From assembly GCF_023091745.1 (NCBI RefSeq), contig NC_068922.1:30170001-30234000 (forward strand): a stretch of 64,000 nt of DNA. The letters run 5' to 3'. This document shows positions 21,257 through 31,280 of the stretch, piece by piece (the first letter of the stretch is position 1; each line of letters opens with the position of its first letter). The notes below the pieces were generated by a model. That model saw only the letters and a program-made list of their open reading frames with translations. It made no database searches and was not told where the DNA came from. The stretch comes from Budorcas taxicolor. Lineage: Eukaryota; Chordata; Mammalia; Artiodactyla; Bovidae. The position numbers and the translations under genes are program-made.

Positions 21257-22156
21257 AAGAAAATGATGAGTCTCCTGCTACCTACTCCTGGGCATATGCA
21301 CAGACAAAATTATAATTCAAAAGACACATGCACCTCTGTGTTCATAGCAGTACTATTTACAATAGCTAAGACATAAGACACAGAAACAACCTAAATGTCC
21401 ATTGATAGATGAATGGATAAAGTGGATGTGGTATATGTATTTGTGTGTGTGTGTGTGTGTGTGTGTGTATTACTCAGCCATAGAGAAATGAAATAATGCC
21501 ATTTGCAGCAACATGGGTGGCCCTAGAGATTATCATACTTAGCAAAGTAAGTCAGAAAGAGAAAGATAAAGACCATGTGATATCACTTGTAAAGTGAAAG
21601 TGAAGTTGCTCAGTCGTGTCCAACTCTTTGCGACCCCATGGACTGTAGCCCACCAGGCTCTTCCATCCATGGGATTCTGCAGGCAAGAATGCTGGAGTGG
21701 GTTGCCATTTCCTTTTCCACGGCTCTTCCCAACCCAGGGATCGAACCCAGGTCTCCTGCACTGCAGGCAGACGCTTTAACCTCTGCGCCACCAGGGAAAC
21801 CCTAAAGTGGAATCTAAATATGGCACAAATGAACTTATCTACAAAACAGAAAGAGACTCACAAACACAGAGAGCAGACTTGTGGTTGCCAAGGGGGAGGA
21901 GAGTGGGGGCTGGAAGGATTGGGAGTTTGGGATTAGCAGATGCAAATTAGCATATTAGGACGGATAAACAACAAGGTCCTACTGTATACCACAGAGAACT
22001 ATATTCAATATTCTATGATAAACCATAATGGGAAAGAATATGAAAAAGAATAATGTGTATATGTGTATACAACCACTTTGCTATATGCAGAAATTAACAC
22101 AACATTGTAAATCAACTATACTTCAAAAATTCTTTTTAAAAAGAAAGAAAATGATG
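21257..22156 (+). mobile_element. Artiodactyl L1, 5'-truncated, with 12-bp target-site duplication
   Basis: The body is 21269-22144, flanked by exact copies of aagaaaatgatg (21257-21268 and 22145-22156). It carries the ORF2 C-terminal end (ctcctgggcatatgcacaga, gatgaatggataaagtggat, gccatttgcagcaacatggg) and the 3' UTR (acaaggtcctactgtatacc, cattgtaaatcaactatact). A (GT)n tract lies at 21441-21469. A Bov-tA at 21597-21802 is nested inside, so the L1 is the older of the two. ORF2 is disrupted. Confidence 0.93.
21590..21809 (-). mobile_element. Bov-tA SINE nested in L1
   Basis: The body is 21597-21802, inverted: aagtgaagttgctcagtcgt at the tail side, cagggatcgaacccaggtct and gcgccaccagggaaacc at the head side. 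The duplication taaagtg lies at 21590-21596 and 21803-21809, and removing the insert restores the L1 sequence. Confidence 0.95.
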
Positions 22157-22523
22157 TTTGTCACAGTGTTTGCAATGTTTCAATGATTTCTTGACCCTGC
22201 TTGTGAAACTGAAATTTCTGTGTTTTCCAAGTGACTTCAAAAGTCAATGAGTAAGTTCTTTGGTGAGATAGTAACAGTGTCTATCACTCAACCAGACTGT
22301 TCTTTGCATGCTACAATTTCTGTTGCTAATTTGCCAGTTTGTTGATCTCCTATGACATAAATATAAATATTTACACTTAGTAAGAAATGAAATACTGAAC
22401 TCAAAACTTAATTGTTTGGTGAGAAAAAAAAATCACAACTTTGCAAAATTAGTTGAACTAGTATAGGGACAGTGTGGAGTAAAATTTTAAACAATGAAGT
22501 TTTTAAAATTGAAGGACATTTTA
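22157..22523. other. Unassigned sequence
   Basis: No recognised repeat or gene. Confidence 0.4.
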
Positions 22524-22592
22524 CATATAGTGAAGTACATTTCAGGCAGATGCTTTACTGTTTGAACCACCAGGGAAGCCCATATAGTGAAG
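22524..22592 (-). mobile_element. Head-only Bov-tA insertion (45 bp) with 12-bp target-site duplication
   Basis: The insert at 22536-22580 contains only the inverted tRNA-derived head (gcagatgctttactgtttga then accaccagggaagcc). Exact copies of catatagtgaag flank it at 22524-22535 and 22581-22592. The Bov-A part and the 3' tail are absent (see findings). Confidence 0.88.
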
Positions 22593-22789
22593 CACCCAGG
22601 TCTCAAGCACACAGTTTGGTGAGTTTTGACAAATACAAACTCCTGACTAATCAACACCCCAGTCAAGAAGTAACATATGTCTATCACCCCAGGAAGTTCA
22701 CAAGCTCCCTTCCAGATAATTCCTATTACCCCTAGATAACCATTCTTCTGATGCTTATCATCATAGACTAATTTTGCCTGTACTTTAAA

Positions 22790-23020
22790 AATTGTTTTAA
22801 ACAGTTAAGATAAAATTGAAGTATACTATACATATATTTCAAGTGGACAATGAGATAAGTTTCTACATGTATCTATGTCAGTAAAACCATCACCACAATA
22901 AAAACTAAAAACATTTCTGTCACTCCTAAAAGCTACTCATGTCTCTTTTATAAATCTGTCTTCTCTGTGTTTCACCATTGTTGCCCCAGGCAACAAATTA
23001 TTTGCTTTCTAACACTTTAG
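22790..23020 (-). mobile_element. Old L1M 3' UTR fragment
   Basis: aagataaaattgaagtatac, tcaagtggacaatgagataa and gtaaaaccatcaccacaata fit an inverted old L1 3' UTR. Diverged. Confidence 0.5.
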
Positions 23021-23049
23021 ATTAGTTTGGATATTCTATAATTTAAAAA

Positions 23050-23515
23050 CATGCTCAGCCATCATTAGACATCAAGGATATTCAAGTTAAAACCATAATG
23101 AGATATATTTTAAACTCATTAGGATGATTAAAAAATTACAAACTAACCATATCAAGAGTTGATAAGAATGTAGAACAGGTGGAATTCTATTGCTGATGGG
23201 AATACAACATGGTACAACCACCTCGGAAAATGGTTCAACAGTTTCTTAAAAATGGATATGTTTGCCTATTACGGAATTCAACTGTTCTACTGCTAGGTTT
23301 TTACTCAAGAGAATAAAAACATATATTTACACGAATGTCCACAGAAGCTTTACTTGTTATAAGCAAAAGCAAAGCTGAAAATAGTCCAAATGTCCCTGGA
23401 CAGGTGAATGAATAAACAGACTGGGATGATCACCCAACAAAACACTACTCAGCCATAAAAGTGAATGAACAACTGATACCTGTGACAAAATGAATCTCAG
23501 AATTCCTATGCTGAA
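23050..23515 (+). mobile_element. Old L1M ORF2 3' fragment
   Basis: Sense blocks catcattagacatcaaggat, attgctgatgggaatacaac, actgttctactgctaggttt, aaatgtccctggacaggtga and aaacactactcagccataaa. The coding frame is destroyed. The opposite orientation to the preceding piece implies two elements or a rearrangement. Confidence 0.75.
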
Positions 23516-23548
23516 TAGTAGTTTTCTATAGTCCTTCTTTCTTTCTTC

Positions 23549-23667
23549 AAAAAAAATTTTGGCAATGCCATGCAGCTGTGGGATCTTAGCTCCCAAACCA
23601 GAGATCAAACACTTGCCCCTTGCAACAGAAGGGTGGAGTCGCTACCACTGGGCCCTCAGGGAAGTCC
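23549..23667 (-). mobile_element. CHR-type tRNA SINE
   Basis: A T-rich end, ccatgcagctgtgggatctt, aaaccagagatcaaacactt, gtcgctaccactgggccctc and agggaagtcc, inverted. Confidence 0.85.
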
Positions 23668-23689
23668 AGTTTTCAGTTTTCTCTATTTT

Positions 23690-23815
23690 GAATTTCATAC
23701 ACATGGGAAGGTTGCAGCATTTGCACTGTTGTGTCTGCCTTCCTTTGCTCCACAAAGATCTGTTCGCATTGTTGTTAATTCAGTAGGGTATCCCTCTTCA
23801 TTCTCAAATAACTGA
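23690..23815 (-). mobile_element. Old L1M fragment
   Basis: attttgaatttcatacacat, tcctttgctccacaaagatc and gcattgttgttaattcagta resemble an inverted L1 3' region. Short and worn. Confidence 0.45.
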
Positions 23816-23866
23816 CTTTGAAATTAAAATACTCTTTAAAATCATACAGAGGTTATATGCACGTGT

Positions 23867-24699
23867 AACAGTAATGTGCATGTATATCAATAACCTCAGA
23901 TACGCAGGTGACACCACCTTTATGGCAGAAAGCGAAGAAGAACTGAAGAGCCTCTTGATGAAAGTGAAAGTAGAGGGTGAAAAAGTTGACTTAAAGCTCA
24001 ATGTTCAGAAAATGAAGATCATGGCATCCAGTCCCATCACTTCATGGCAAATAGGTGGGGAAACAATGGAAACAGTGAAATACTTTATTTTGAGGGGCTC
24101 CAAAATCACTACAGATGGTGATTGCAGCCATGAAATTAAAAGACACTTGCTCTTTGGAAGGAAAGCTATGACCAACCTAGATAGCATGTTGAAAAGCAGA
24201 GACATCACTTTGCCAACAAATGTCCATCTAGTCAAAGCTATGGTTTTTCCAGTAGTCAGGTATGGATGTGAGAGTTGGACTATAAAGAAAGCTGAGTGCC
24301 AAAGAATTGATGCTTTTGAACTGCGGTGTTGGAGAAGACTCCTGAGAGTCCCTTGGACTGCAAGGAGATCCAACCAGTCTATCCTAAAGGAAATCAGTCC
24401 TGACTATTTATTGGAAGGACTGATGTTGAAGCTGAAACTCCAATACTTTGGCCACCTGATGCGAAGAACTGATACACTTGAAAAGACACTGATGCTGGGA
24501 AAGATTGAAGGCTGGAGAAGAAGGGGATGACAGAGGATGAGATGATTGGAAGGCATCACTGACTTGATGGACATGAGGCTGAGTAAGCTCCAGGAATTGG
24601 TGATAGACAGGGAAACCTGGCGTGCTGCAGTACATTGGGTTGCAAAGAGTCGGACACGACTCAGCAACTGAACTGAACTGAACAGAACAGTAGTGTGCA
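23867..24699 (+). mobile_element. BovB LINE, 5'-truncated, copy 2, with 14-bp target-site duplication
   Basis: The body is 23881-24685, starting in the RT palm (tatcaataacctcagatacg) and ending in the tail gaactgaactgaac. The duplications aacagtaatgtgca (23867-23880) and aacagtagtgtgca (24686-24699) match at 13 of 14 positions. It is a short sense copy of the last 0.8 kb of the element. Confidence 0.96.
23874..24640 (+). pseudogene. BovB RT/C-terminal ORF remnant, broken by CGA-to-TGA
   Basis: An open frame of 218 codons (23874-24530) spans the RT palm and the C-terminal region. The catalytic box reads YAGD (23901-23912) rather than YADD, so the first catalytic aspartate is lost. [20 protein letters not shown] and [12 protein letters not shown] are intact. 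The frame ends at TGA 24528-24530, where the family has CGA (arginine in RRGRQR), a typical CpG-decay nonsense change. The VDLKL segment lacks the TGA found in copies 1 and 3. The apparent start codon lies in flanking DNA, so this is not a real gene. Confidence 0.9.
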
Positions 24700-25671
24700 G
24701 AGCTGAACAAAGGCAATCTATTACACTTAAGAATTAAAAGTTGAATAAATTTTAATTTGCTTTTCTTTTTAACACTAAGTACATATTTACAAGTCCTATT
24801 TTTTTGTTACCTTGAACTTTACCTTAAAAGAAAAATGCCTAAGACTCAAGTTACACTCTGTAGGAGTACTGTCAAAAACTTTGTGATTAATTTATTAGTG
24901 TTTCCCTTTAGTGCCATTCTAAAATTATCATTTTTTAAAAATTGCACTGATCATATCTTTGGGTTCTTCTAAACAAGCCTCTATTCATTTCTTTTTCACA
25001 ATTTAAAAATACCCCTATTATCACAGTACTTTCTTGTTATCATTCAACAAAAAATTTGTATATATTTAGTTCTCTTCATTTTTGTTTATAGATCTCTGTC
25101 TTTATAAATCAGTAATTCTGGGCTCTAAATTTTTAGTTGTCGCTTGTGTCTGAATTTCCTTTGTGAATAGTTTATTGATATTTCCTGATCAGTATTTTAG
25201 ATACATAAAAATAATGACTAGATTAAAGAAATATTGAGACATTGGTGCTAGCTCATATTCCCATCCCAGATTCTGGAATCATCCAGTTTAACCAGTGTGA
25301 TGCTCCTACATTAAGTAATTTTTAAAAGTTTAAGAAGTTCCACATAAGTTATTAAGCTGCATCATAGATAATATTTTATAAGATAAAATTTTATTATCTT
25401 GAAAATCTGAATTTTCAAGGTTCATTTATATGGTCATAGGGCTATTAAGTTAACTGAAAAAGAGACCTTTTATTGAGACTTTTATTAATGCCTGAGGTCA
25501 ATCAATATCCTTTTAAAAAAGAAAAAACCTTAAAATTCTTCAAAGCATACTCACAATGGGTCTGAGTCCTATTTCTTCAATCTGACAATATTGTTTCTTA
25601 TGCAACATATAGTTTCTTAAGACTGTATTATATGAGAAGAGCTTCTTCAAACTGGTTGATTCACACACACT
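24700..25671. other. Unassigned AT-rich sequence
   Basis: No repeat or gene was recognised in nearly 1 kb. Confidence 0.45.
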
Positions 25672-25866
25672 GTTGTTGTTTAGTTGCTAAGTTGTGTCCG
25701 ACTCTTTTGCAACTCCATGAAGTGTAGCCTGCCTGGCTCCTCTGTCCATAGGATTTCCTGGGCAAGAATACTAGAGTGGGCTGCCGTTTCCTTCAAGCCC
25801 AGGGGTTGTACTAATGTCTCCTGCATTGCAGGTGGATTCTTTTACAGCTGAGCCACCAAGGAAGCC
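25672..25866 (-). mobile_element. Bov-tA SINE
   Basis: Inverted copy: tgttgttgtttagttgctaa, gttgtgtccgactctttt, tctcctgcattgcaggtgga and cagctgagccaccaaggaag. The (CA)n tract at 25867-25912 adjoins its head side. Confidence 0.92.
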
Positions 25867-25912
25867 CATACACAGACACACAGACACACAGACACACACA
25901 CACACACAAACA
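25867..25912 (+). repeat. (CA)n microsatellite
   Basis: Interrupted acacagacacacag units leading into an uninterrupted cacacacacac run directly beside the Bov-tA. Confidence 0.9.
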
Positions 25913-25977
25913 CGTCTTCTGTTAGACTGTCTGCCTTGTCATTGCCATAGTCCTTGAAATATTGAACGCTTGATCCA

Positions 25978-26438
25978 CAGCTCATGCAGTTCAATATTCA
26001 AAAAACAAACAACCCAATTGAAAAATGGGCAGAAGACCTAAACAGACATTTCTCCAAAGACAAAATACAGATGCTCAACACACACATAAAAAGATGCTCA
26101 AAATCACCCGTTATTAGTGGAATGCAAATCAAAACTATGGGGAGTTATCACTTCACACCAGTCAGAATGGCCATCATCAAGAAATCTACAAACAATAAAT
26201 GCTGGAGAGGGTGTGGAGAAAAGGGAAACTGATTGCACTGTTGGTGGAAATGCAAACTGATACAGCCACTATGGAGAACAGTAAGGAAGGAGAGGGCAGG
26301 ACAAACTGAGAGAGCAGCGTTGACATACACATACTAACGTGTAAATAGAGAGCTAGTGGGAAGCTGCTGTATAATACAGGGAGCTCAGCTCTGTGATGAC
26401 CTAGAAGGGGTGGGGTTGGAAGGAGGATCAAGAGGGAG

Positions 26439-26476
<38 letters not shown>

Positions 26477-26479
26477 AGC
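25978..26479 (+). mobile_element. Artiodactyl L1, left part, split by BovB copy 3
   Basis: ctcatgcagttcaatattca and attgaaaaatgggcagaaga through gccactatggagaacagta are ORF2 3' sequence. At about 26283 it jumps to 3' UTR text (gagagagcagcgttgacata, atacagggagctcagctctg, tgatgacctagaaggggtgg), so an internal stretch of L1 is deleted. A (TA)n tract (26440-26470) precedes the BovB. The L1 resumes at about 28384. Confidence 0.85.
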
Positions 26480-28383
26480 AAAATGGCTGTCTGGGGAAGC
26501 CTTACAAATAGCTATGAAAAGAAGAGAGGCAAAAAGCAAAGGAGAAAAGAAAAGATATAAGCATCTGAATGCAGAGTTCCAAAGAATAGCAAGAAGAGAT
26601 AAGAAAGCCTTCTTCAGTGATCAATGCAAAGAAATAGAGGAAAACAACACAATGGGAAACACTAGAGATCTCTTCAAGAAAATTAGAGATACCAAGGGAA
26701 CATTTCATGCAAAGATGGGCTCAATAAAGGACAGAAATGGTCTGGACCTAACAGAAGCAGAAGATATTAAGAAGAGGTGGCAAGAATACACGGAAGAACT
26801 GTACCAAAAAGATCTTCACGACCCAGATAATCATGATGATGTGATCACTAATCTAGAGCCAGACATCCTGGAATGCGAAGTCAAGTGGGCCTTAGAAAGC
26901 ATCACTATGAACAAAGCTAGTGGAGGTGATGGAATTCCAGTTGAGCTATTTCAAATCCTGAAAGATGATGCTGTGAAAGTGCTGCACTCAATATGCCAGC
27001 AAATTTGGAAAACTCAGCAGTGGCCACAGAACTGGAAAAGGTCAGTTTTCATTCCAATCCCAAAGAAAGGTAATGCCAAAGAATGCTCAAACTACCACAC
27101 AATTGCACTCATCTCACATGCTAGTAAAGCAATGCTCAAAATTCTCCAAGCCAGGCTTCAGCAATATGTGAACCGAGAACTTCCTGATGTTCAAGCTGAT
27201 TTTAGAAAAGGCAGAGGAACCAGAGATCAAATTGCCAACATCCGCTAGATCATGGAAAAAGCAAGAGTTCCAGAAAAACATCTATTTCTGCTTTCTTGAC
27301 TATGCCAAAGCCTTTGACTGGTGGATCACAATAAACTGTGGAAAATTCTGAGAGAGACGGGAATATAAGACCACCTGACCTGCCTCTTGAGAAATCTGTA
27401 TGCAGATTAGGAAGCAACAGTTAGAACTGGACATGGAACAACAGACTGGTTCCAAATAGGAAAGGGAGTATGTCAAGGCTGTATAGTGTCACTCTGCTTA
27501 TCTAACTTCTATGCAGAGTACATCATGAGAAACGCTGGGCTGGAAGAAACACAAGCTGGAATCAAGATTGCTGGGAGAAATATCAATAACCTCAGATATG
27601 CAGATTACACCAGCCTTATGGCAGAAAGTGAAGAGGAACTAAAAAGCCTCTTGATGAAAGTGAAAGAAGAGCGTGAAAAAGTTGGCTGAAAGCTCAACAT
27701 TCAGAAAATGAAGATCATGGCATCCGGTCCCATCACTTCATGGGAAATAGATGGGGAAACAGTGGAAACAGTGTCAGACTTTATTTTTTTGGGCTCCAGA
27801 ATCACTCCAGATGGTGACTGCAGCCATGAAATTAAAAGACGCTTACTCCTTGGAAGGAAAGTTATGACCAACCTAGATAGCATATTGAAAAGCAGAGACA
27901 TTATTTTGCCGACTAAGGTCTGTCTAGCCAAGGCTATAGTTTTTCCAGTAGTCATGTATGGATGTGAGAGTTGGACTGTGAAGAAGGCTGAGCACCGAAG
28001 AATTGATGCTTTTGAACTGTGGTGTTGGAGGAGACTCTTGAGAGTCCCTTGGACTGCAAGGAGATCCAACCAGACCATTCTAAAGGAGATCAGTCCTGGG
28101 TGTTCTTTGGAAGGAATGATGCTAAAGCTGAAACTGCAGTACTTTGGCCACCTCATGCGAAGAGTTGACTCACTGGAAAAGACTCTGATGCTGGGAGGGA
28201 TTGGGGGCATGAGGAGAAGGGGACGACAGAGGATGAGATGGCTGGACGGCATCACTGACTCAATGGACGTGAGTCTGAGTGAACTCCAGGAGTTGGTGAT
28301 GGACGGGGAGGCCTGGTGTGCTGCGATTCATAGGGTCACAAAGAGTCAGACACGACTGAGCAACTGAACTGAACTGAACTGAA
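26480..28383 (+). mobile_element. BovB LINE, 5'-truncated, copy 3, inserted in L1 3' UTR
   Basis: A 1.9 kb sense copy running from aaaatggctgtctggggaag (upstream of the RT domain) to the tail ctgaactgaactgaactgaa. It interrupts an artiodactyl L1 whose last 3' UTR segment resumes immediately after. It is the most complete coding copy in the window apart from copy 1. No clean duplication could be read because both edges lie in AT/CA simple sequence. Confidence 0.95.
26514..28367 (+). pseudogene. BovB reverse-transcriptase ORF with at least four disabling changes
   Basis: This encodes the RT region and C-terminus of the BovB protein in pieces. The first frame (26514-27248) has the linker and RT fingers (NKASGGDGIP, FIPIPKKGNAK, GTRDQIANIR) and ends at TAG 27246-27248, where the family has TGG (Trp). 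A two-base loss follows near 27265-27272 (gcaagagttcc for gcaagagagttcc) and another indel near 27319. The frame 27486-27689 has the catalytic box as YADY (27597-27608), losing the second aspartate, and ends at TGA 27687-27689. The last frame, 27708-28367 (219 codons), covers the C-terminal region with [11 protein letters not shown] and [12 protein letters not shown]. It is inactive. Confidence 0.92.
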
Positions 28384-28502
28384 TATAGACACACACACAC
28401 TTATGGCCAATGCATATTATATGGAAGAAACTAACACAACATTGCAAAGCAATTATCCTCCAATTAAAAATAAAAAATACAAATGCAAAAAAAAATAAAA
28501 AA
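28384..28502 (+). mobile_element. Artiodactyl L1, right part (3' terminus)
   Basis: ggaagaaactaacacaacat, tgcaaagcaattatcctcca and attaaaaataaaaaatac complete the L1 3' UTR begun before 26480, then an A-rich tail. The short CA run at 28389-28400 sits at the junction. Confidence 0.8.
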
Positions 28503-29152
28503 GAAAGGAAAAAAACATTGCTAGCTCCTAGATCATCAGAATTTACACCTGTCTACTGTTTTTTCAATGTTCATGACATCTTGGTTTGGTATTAAGTTCT
28601 TGTATTAAGTTTGGTATTAAGTTCCTGGTATTAAGGGTCACTCCTTTTTTATTTAAGGATTTTATATATGTTTCTTTTGTATGAAAGATATATGAGGGTT
28701 TTCTCTCAGACTTACCTTTTCTAATATTCTTCAGGGTCAAACACAGTCCATGGATATTGCTAAAACTTTCTGAACATTCATCTGTTCTAAGAAAAAGATA
28801 ATTTCTGGGCCCATCAGAGCAGTTTCACCTAAAAGAGATTTTGGCAAGCAAGATCCATGTGATATCAAAGATGTAGGCTTTCATTCAAATCTCCCTCACA
28901 TCACTCCAAATTTTACTGCATCCGGCTTGTAGCTACTCTTCAGAATTGTTTAATGTTGTAACCATTTCCTATTCTATTGAAATTAGATTCTTCTTTTTTG
29001 TTTTAACGATTGCTGTGCATTTTGTTTCATAGAAGATAATAGGGTAGAAAGGCTCTTAATGCACAACCTGATATTTTGACTATTTTAAAAGAGGTTGAGA
29101 AGAGATTGACAAGATTAAAACACAGCTATTTTAGGTAAAGGAGTGAGTTAAT
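28503..29152. other. Unassigned sequence
   Basis: No recognised repeat or gene. A short duplication, roughly ggtattaagttc, is repeated two or three times at 28588-28636. Confidence 0.4.
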
Positions 29153-29242
29153 ATTTACTGAACATGAGCTGTGTCTTCCCTGGTGGCTCAGATGGTAAAG
29201 AATCTGCCTGCAATACAGGAGACTTGCATTTACTGAACATGA
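29153..29242 (+). mobile_element. Head-only Bov-tA insertion (60 bp) with 15-bp target-site duplication
   Basis: The insert at 29168-29227 has the tRNA head (cttccctggtggctcagatg, gtaaagaatctgcctgcaat, acaggagacttgc) and then stops. Exact copies of atttactgaacatga flank it (29153-29167 and 29228-29242). The Bov-A body and tail are absent. Confidence 0.92.
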
Positions 29243-29785
29243 AATATATGGCAGTCTACCCTACTTGCCTATTCTGAGGCTGGAAAGAATATTCACATTT
29301 TTACAGATAAGTGAACAGCGATGCTGACTAGAATGGATGGTGGAGAAGAAAACTGGAAGAAGCCATGCAAGATGACAAATGATCTTCCCATAGAAATGGA
29401 ATTTCAGGAGAGGGAAGGAAGGGAATGACATGAGAGGAAGGAGAAAGCTGGAGGAACTTTGGCATAGACGAATTGTGAAGACAAGCAGAAAACCATAAAG
29501 ACTCCCAGGAAAGGGAGTAAGTTAGGGCTGGAAACTCGAGGTAAAGAAGAGTTGCTCAAAAGCATTTGGGAGGAAATTTTGCCATGTTTTGTGTAATGTA
29601 GTTCGTGTTTCACTGTCTCCTCAGAAGGTGTTCAGTAAAAGCTTACATTATTTTTCATGACTTTTTGAATCCATCTGTGTTTCAAATTTGACCCTGGGAT
29701 AAAACTGTCAGTGAGTGATTCAGTCCTTGAAAAAAGCTGGGTGATATTACTGTTTCTCTTAAAAAATAGTCTTTTGGTATTTCCT
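29243..29785. other. Unassigned purine-rich sequence
   Basis: No recognised repeat or gene. 29340-29560 is rich in gga and gaa on the plus strand. Confidence 0.4.
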
Positions 29786-30066
29786 AGAGTTTCTGTGTGG
29801 AGAAGGTGATGGCACTCCACTCCAGTACTCTTGCCTGGAAAATCCCATGGATGGAGGAGCCTGGTAGGCTGGAGTCCATGGGGTCGCGGAGAGTCAGACA
29901 TGACTGAGCGACTTCACTTTCACACATTGGAGAAGGAAATGGCAACCCACTCCAGTGTTCTTGCCTGGAGAATCCCAGGGACAGGGGAGCCTGTTGGGCT
30001 GTTGTCTATAGGGTCACACAGAGTCAGACACGACTGAAGTGACTTAGCAGCAGCAGAGGTTCTGTG
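29786..30066 (+). mobile_element. Bov-A2 SINE with 12-bp target-site duplication
   Basis: The body is 29798-30054 with two Bov-A units (ggagaaggtgatggcactcc and ggagaaggaaatggcaaccc) ending cttagcagcagc. The duplications agagtttctgtg (29786-29797) and agaggttctgtg (30055-30066) differ at one position. Confidence 0.95.
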
Positions 30067-30861
30067 ACTTCTTTAGGTTGGGAGCAAGTTTTTAATATAT
30101 CTCCTACAAGGTTGAGCCTTTCCTATGGATATTTTAAAAAATATTAAGCGTCACTATTTAAAATATCATTAAAAAGGGCCAAAAGCTTATTTAGCACAAA
30201 TTTAAGCCTCCTAACAAATTCAACAGAAACCCATAATTTAGTCCAGTATTGAGTTATGAAAATAAAGGTTTTAAATCCTACACATTAAAAAATAATCTTC
30301 TAATTAATATTTTAGTATGCCTTTTAAGTGACTTTTTTCTGACAAACTAATACATTTATTGCAGAAAATCCAAGTAATACAAAAAGTATAAAGAAGGAAA
30401 TTAAAAGCACCCATAATCTTGTCACAGTGAATATTTTGTAGCATATTGCTTTATACATGTATATATCTGTGTTTTATATGTGAGTACATTCATTTAAAAA
30501 TCTACTTTTACTTGATGTATTTTTATATCTCTGCATTTAAAATTACACCCTTAAGACATAATTTTAAGTGTTTTCATAGTTATAGTCTTTGAAAGGTAAT
30601 CTATATTTCATTTAAACAGTCCCTTATTTTATACATAGTTATGGGATGAGTATCATTGAATATACATATTTCTCTTCAGCACAATTTATTTCATTCCAGT
30701 TATCCTATAACTGGCAATTTGGCAATGCTCTTTTAACTGTTTCTAGTCTTTTCCTATCTTCCATCTTACCCTTCCTACTTACCAACACAAACCAGATATT
30801 TTGCTTTAATATTTGCCCTTTGCTTTCTTTCTCATCTAAGAGGTTATTTCTTGGTTCCACA
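30067..30861. other. Unassigned AT-rich sequence
   Basis: No confident repeat or gene. 30330-30640 has the flavour of an old L1 or L2 3' UTR but could not be assigned. Confidence 0.35.
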
Positions 30862-31140
30862 ACTTTTTCTTTTTTTAATTTGGGTATAACTGCTTTACAA
30901 TGTTGTGTTAGTTTTTTGCTGTACCACAAAGTGAGTCAGCTATGTGTATACATATATTCCCTTCATCTTGGACCTCCCTCCCACCACCTTCCACTTCCAC
31001 TGTGCTAGCTCATCACAGAGCTCTGAGCTAAGCTCCCTGTGTTATACAGCAGCTTCCCACTAGCTATTTTACACATGGCAATGTACATATATCAATCCTA
31101 ATCTCCCAATTCATCCCACCCTCCCCTTCCCAATTTTGTA
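30862..31140 (-). mobile_element. Artiodactyl L1 3' end fragment
   Basis: tttgggtataactgctttac, gagtcagctatgtgtataca, ctcatcacagagctctgagc and tcccactagctattttacac form an inverted 3' UTR like that at 3680-4060. Confidence 0.85.
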
Positions 31141-31207
31141 AGTTTAATGATATTGAAATCAAGCCTTAGTATAGTCTCTTGTATACAGTAGGTGATTTAA
31201 AAAGTGC

Positions 31208-31280
31208 AAACCTAGCTGCGATTCATGGGGTCACAAAGAGTCGGACACGACTGAGTCACTGAACTGAACTGAAACCTTGC
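31208..31280 (+). mobile_element. Micro-insertion of the BovB/Bov-A 3' tail (55 bp) with target-site duplication
   Basis: The insert at 31217-31271 is only the terminal tail (ggggtcacaaagagtcggac, then acgactgagtcactgaactg and aactg). The flanks aaacctagc (31208-31216) and aaaccttgc (31272-31280) form a 9-bp duplication with one mismatch. Confidence 0.85.
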
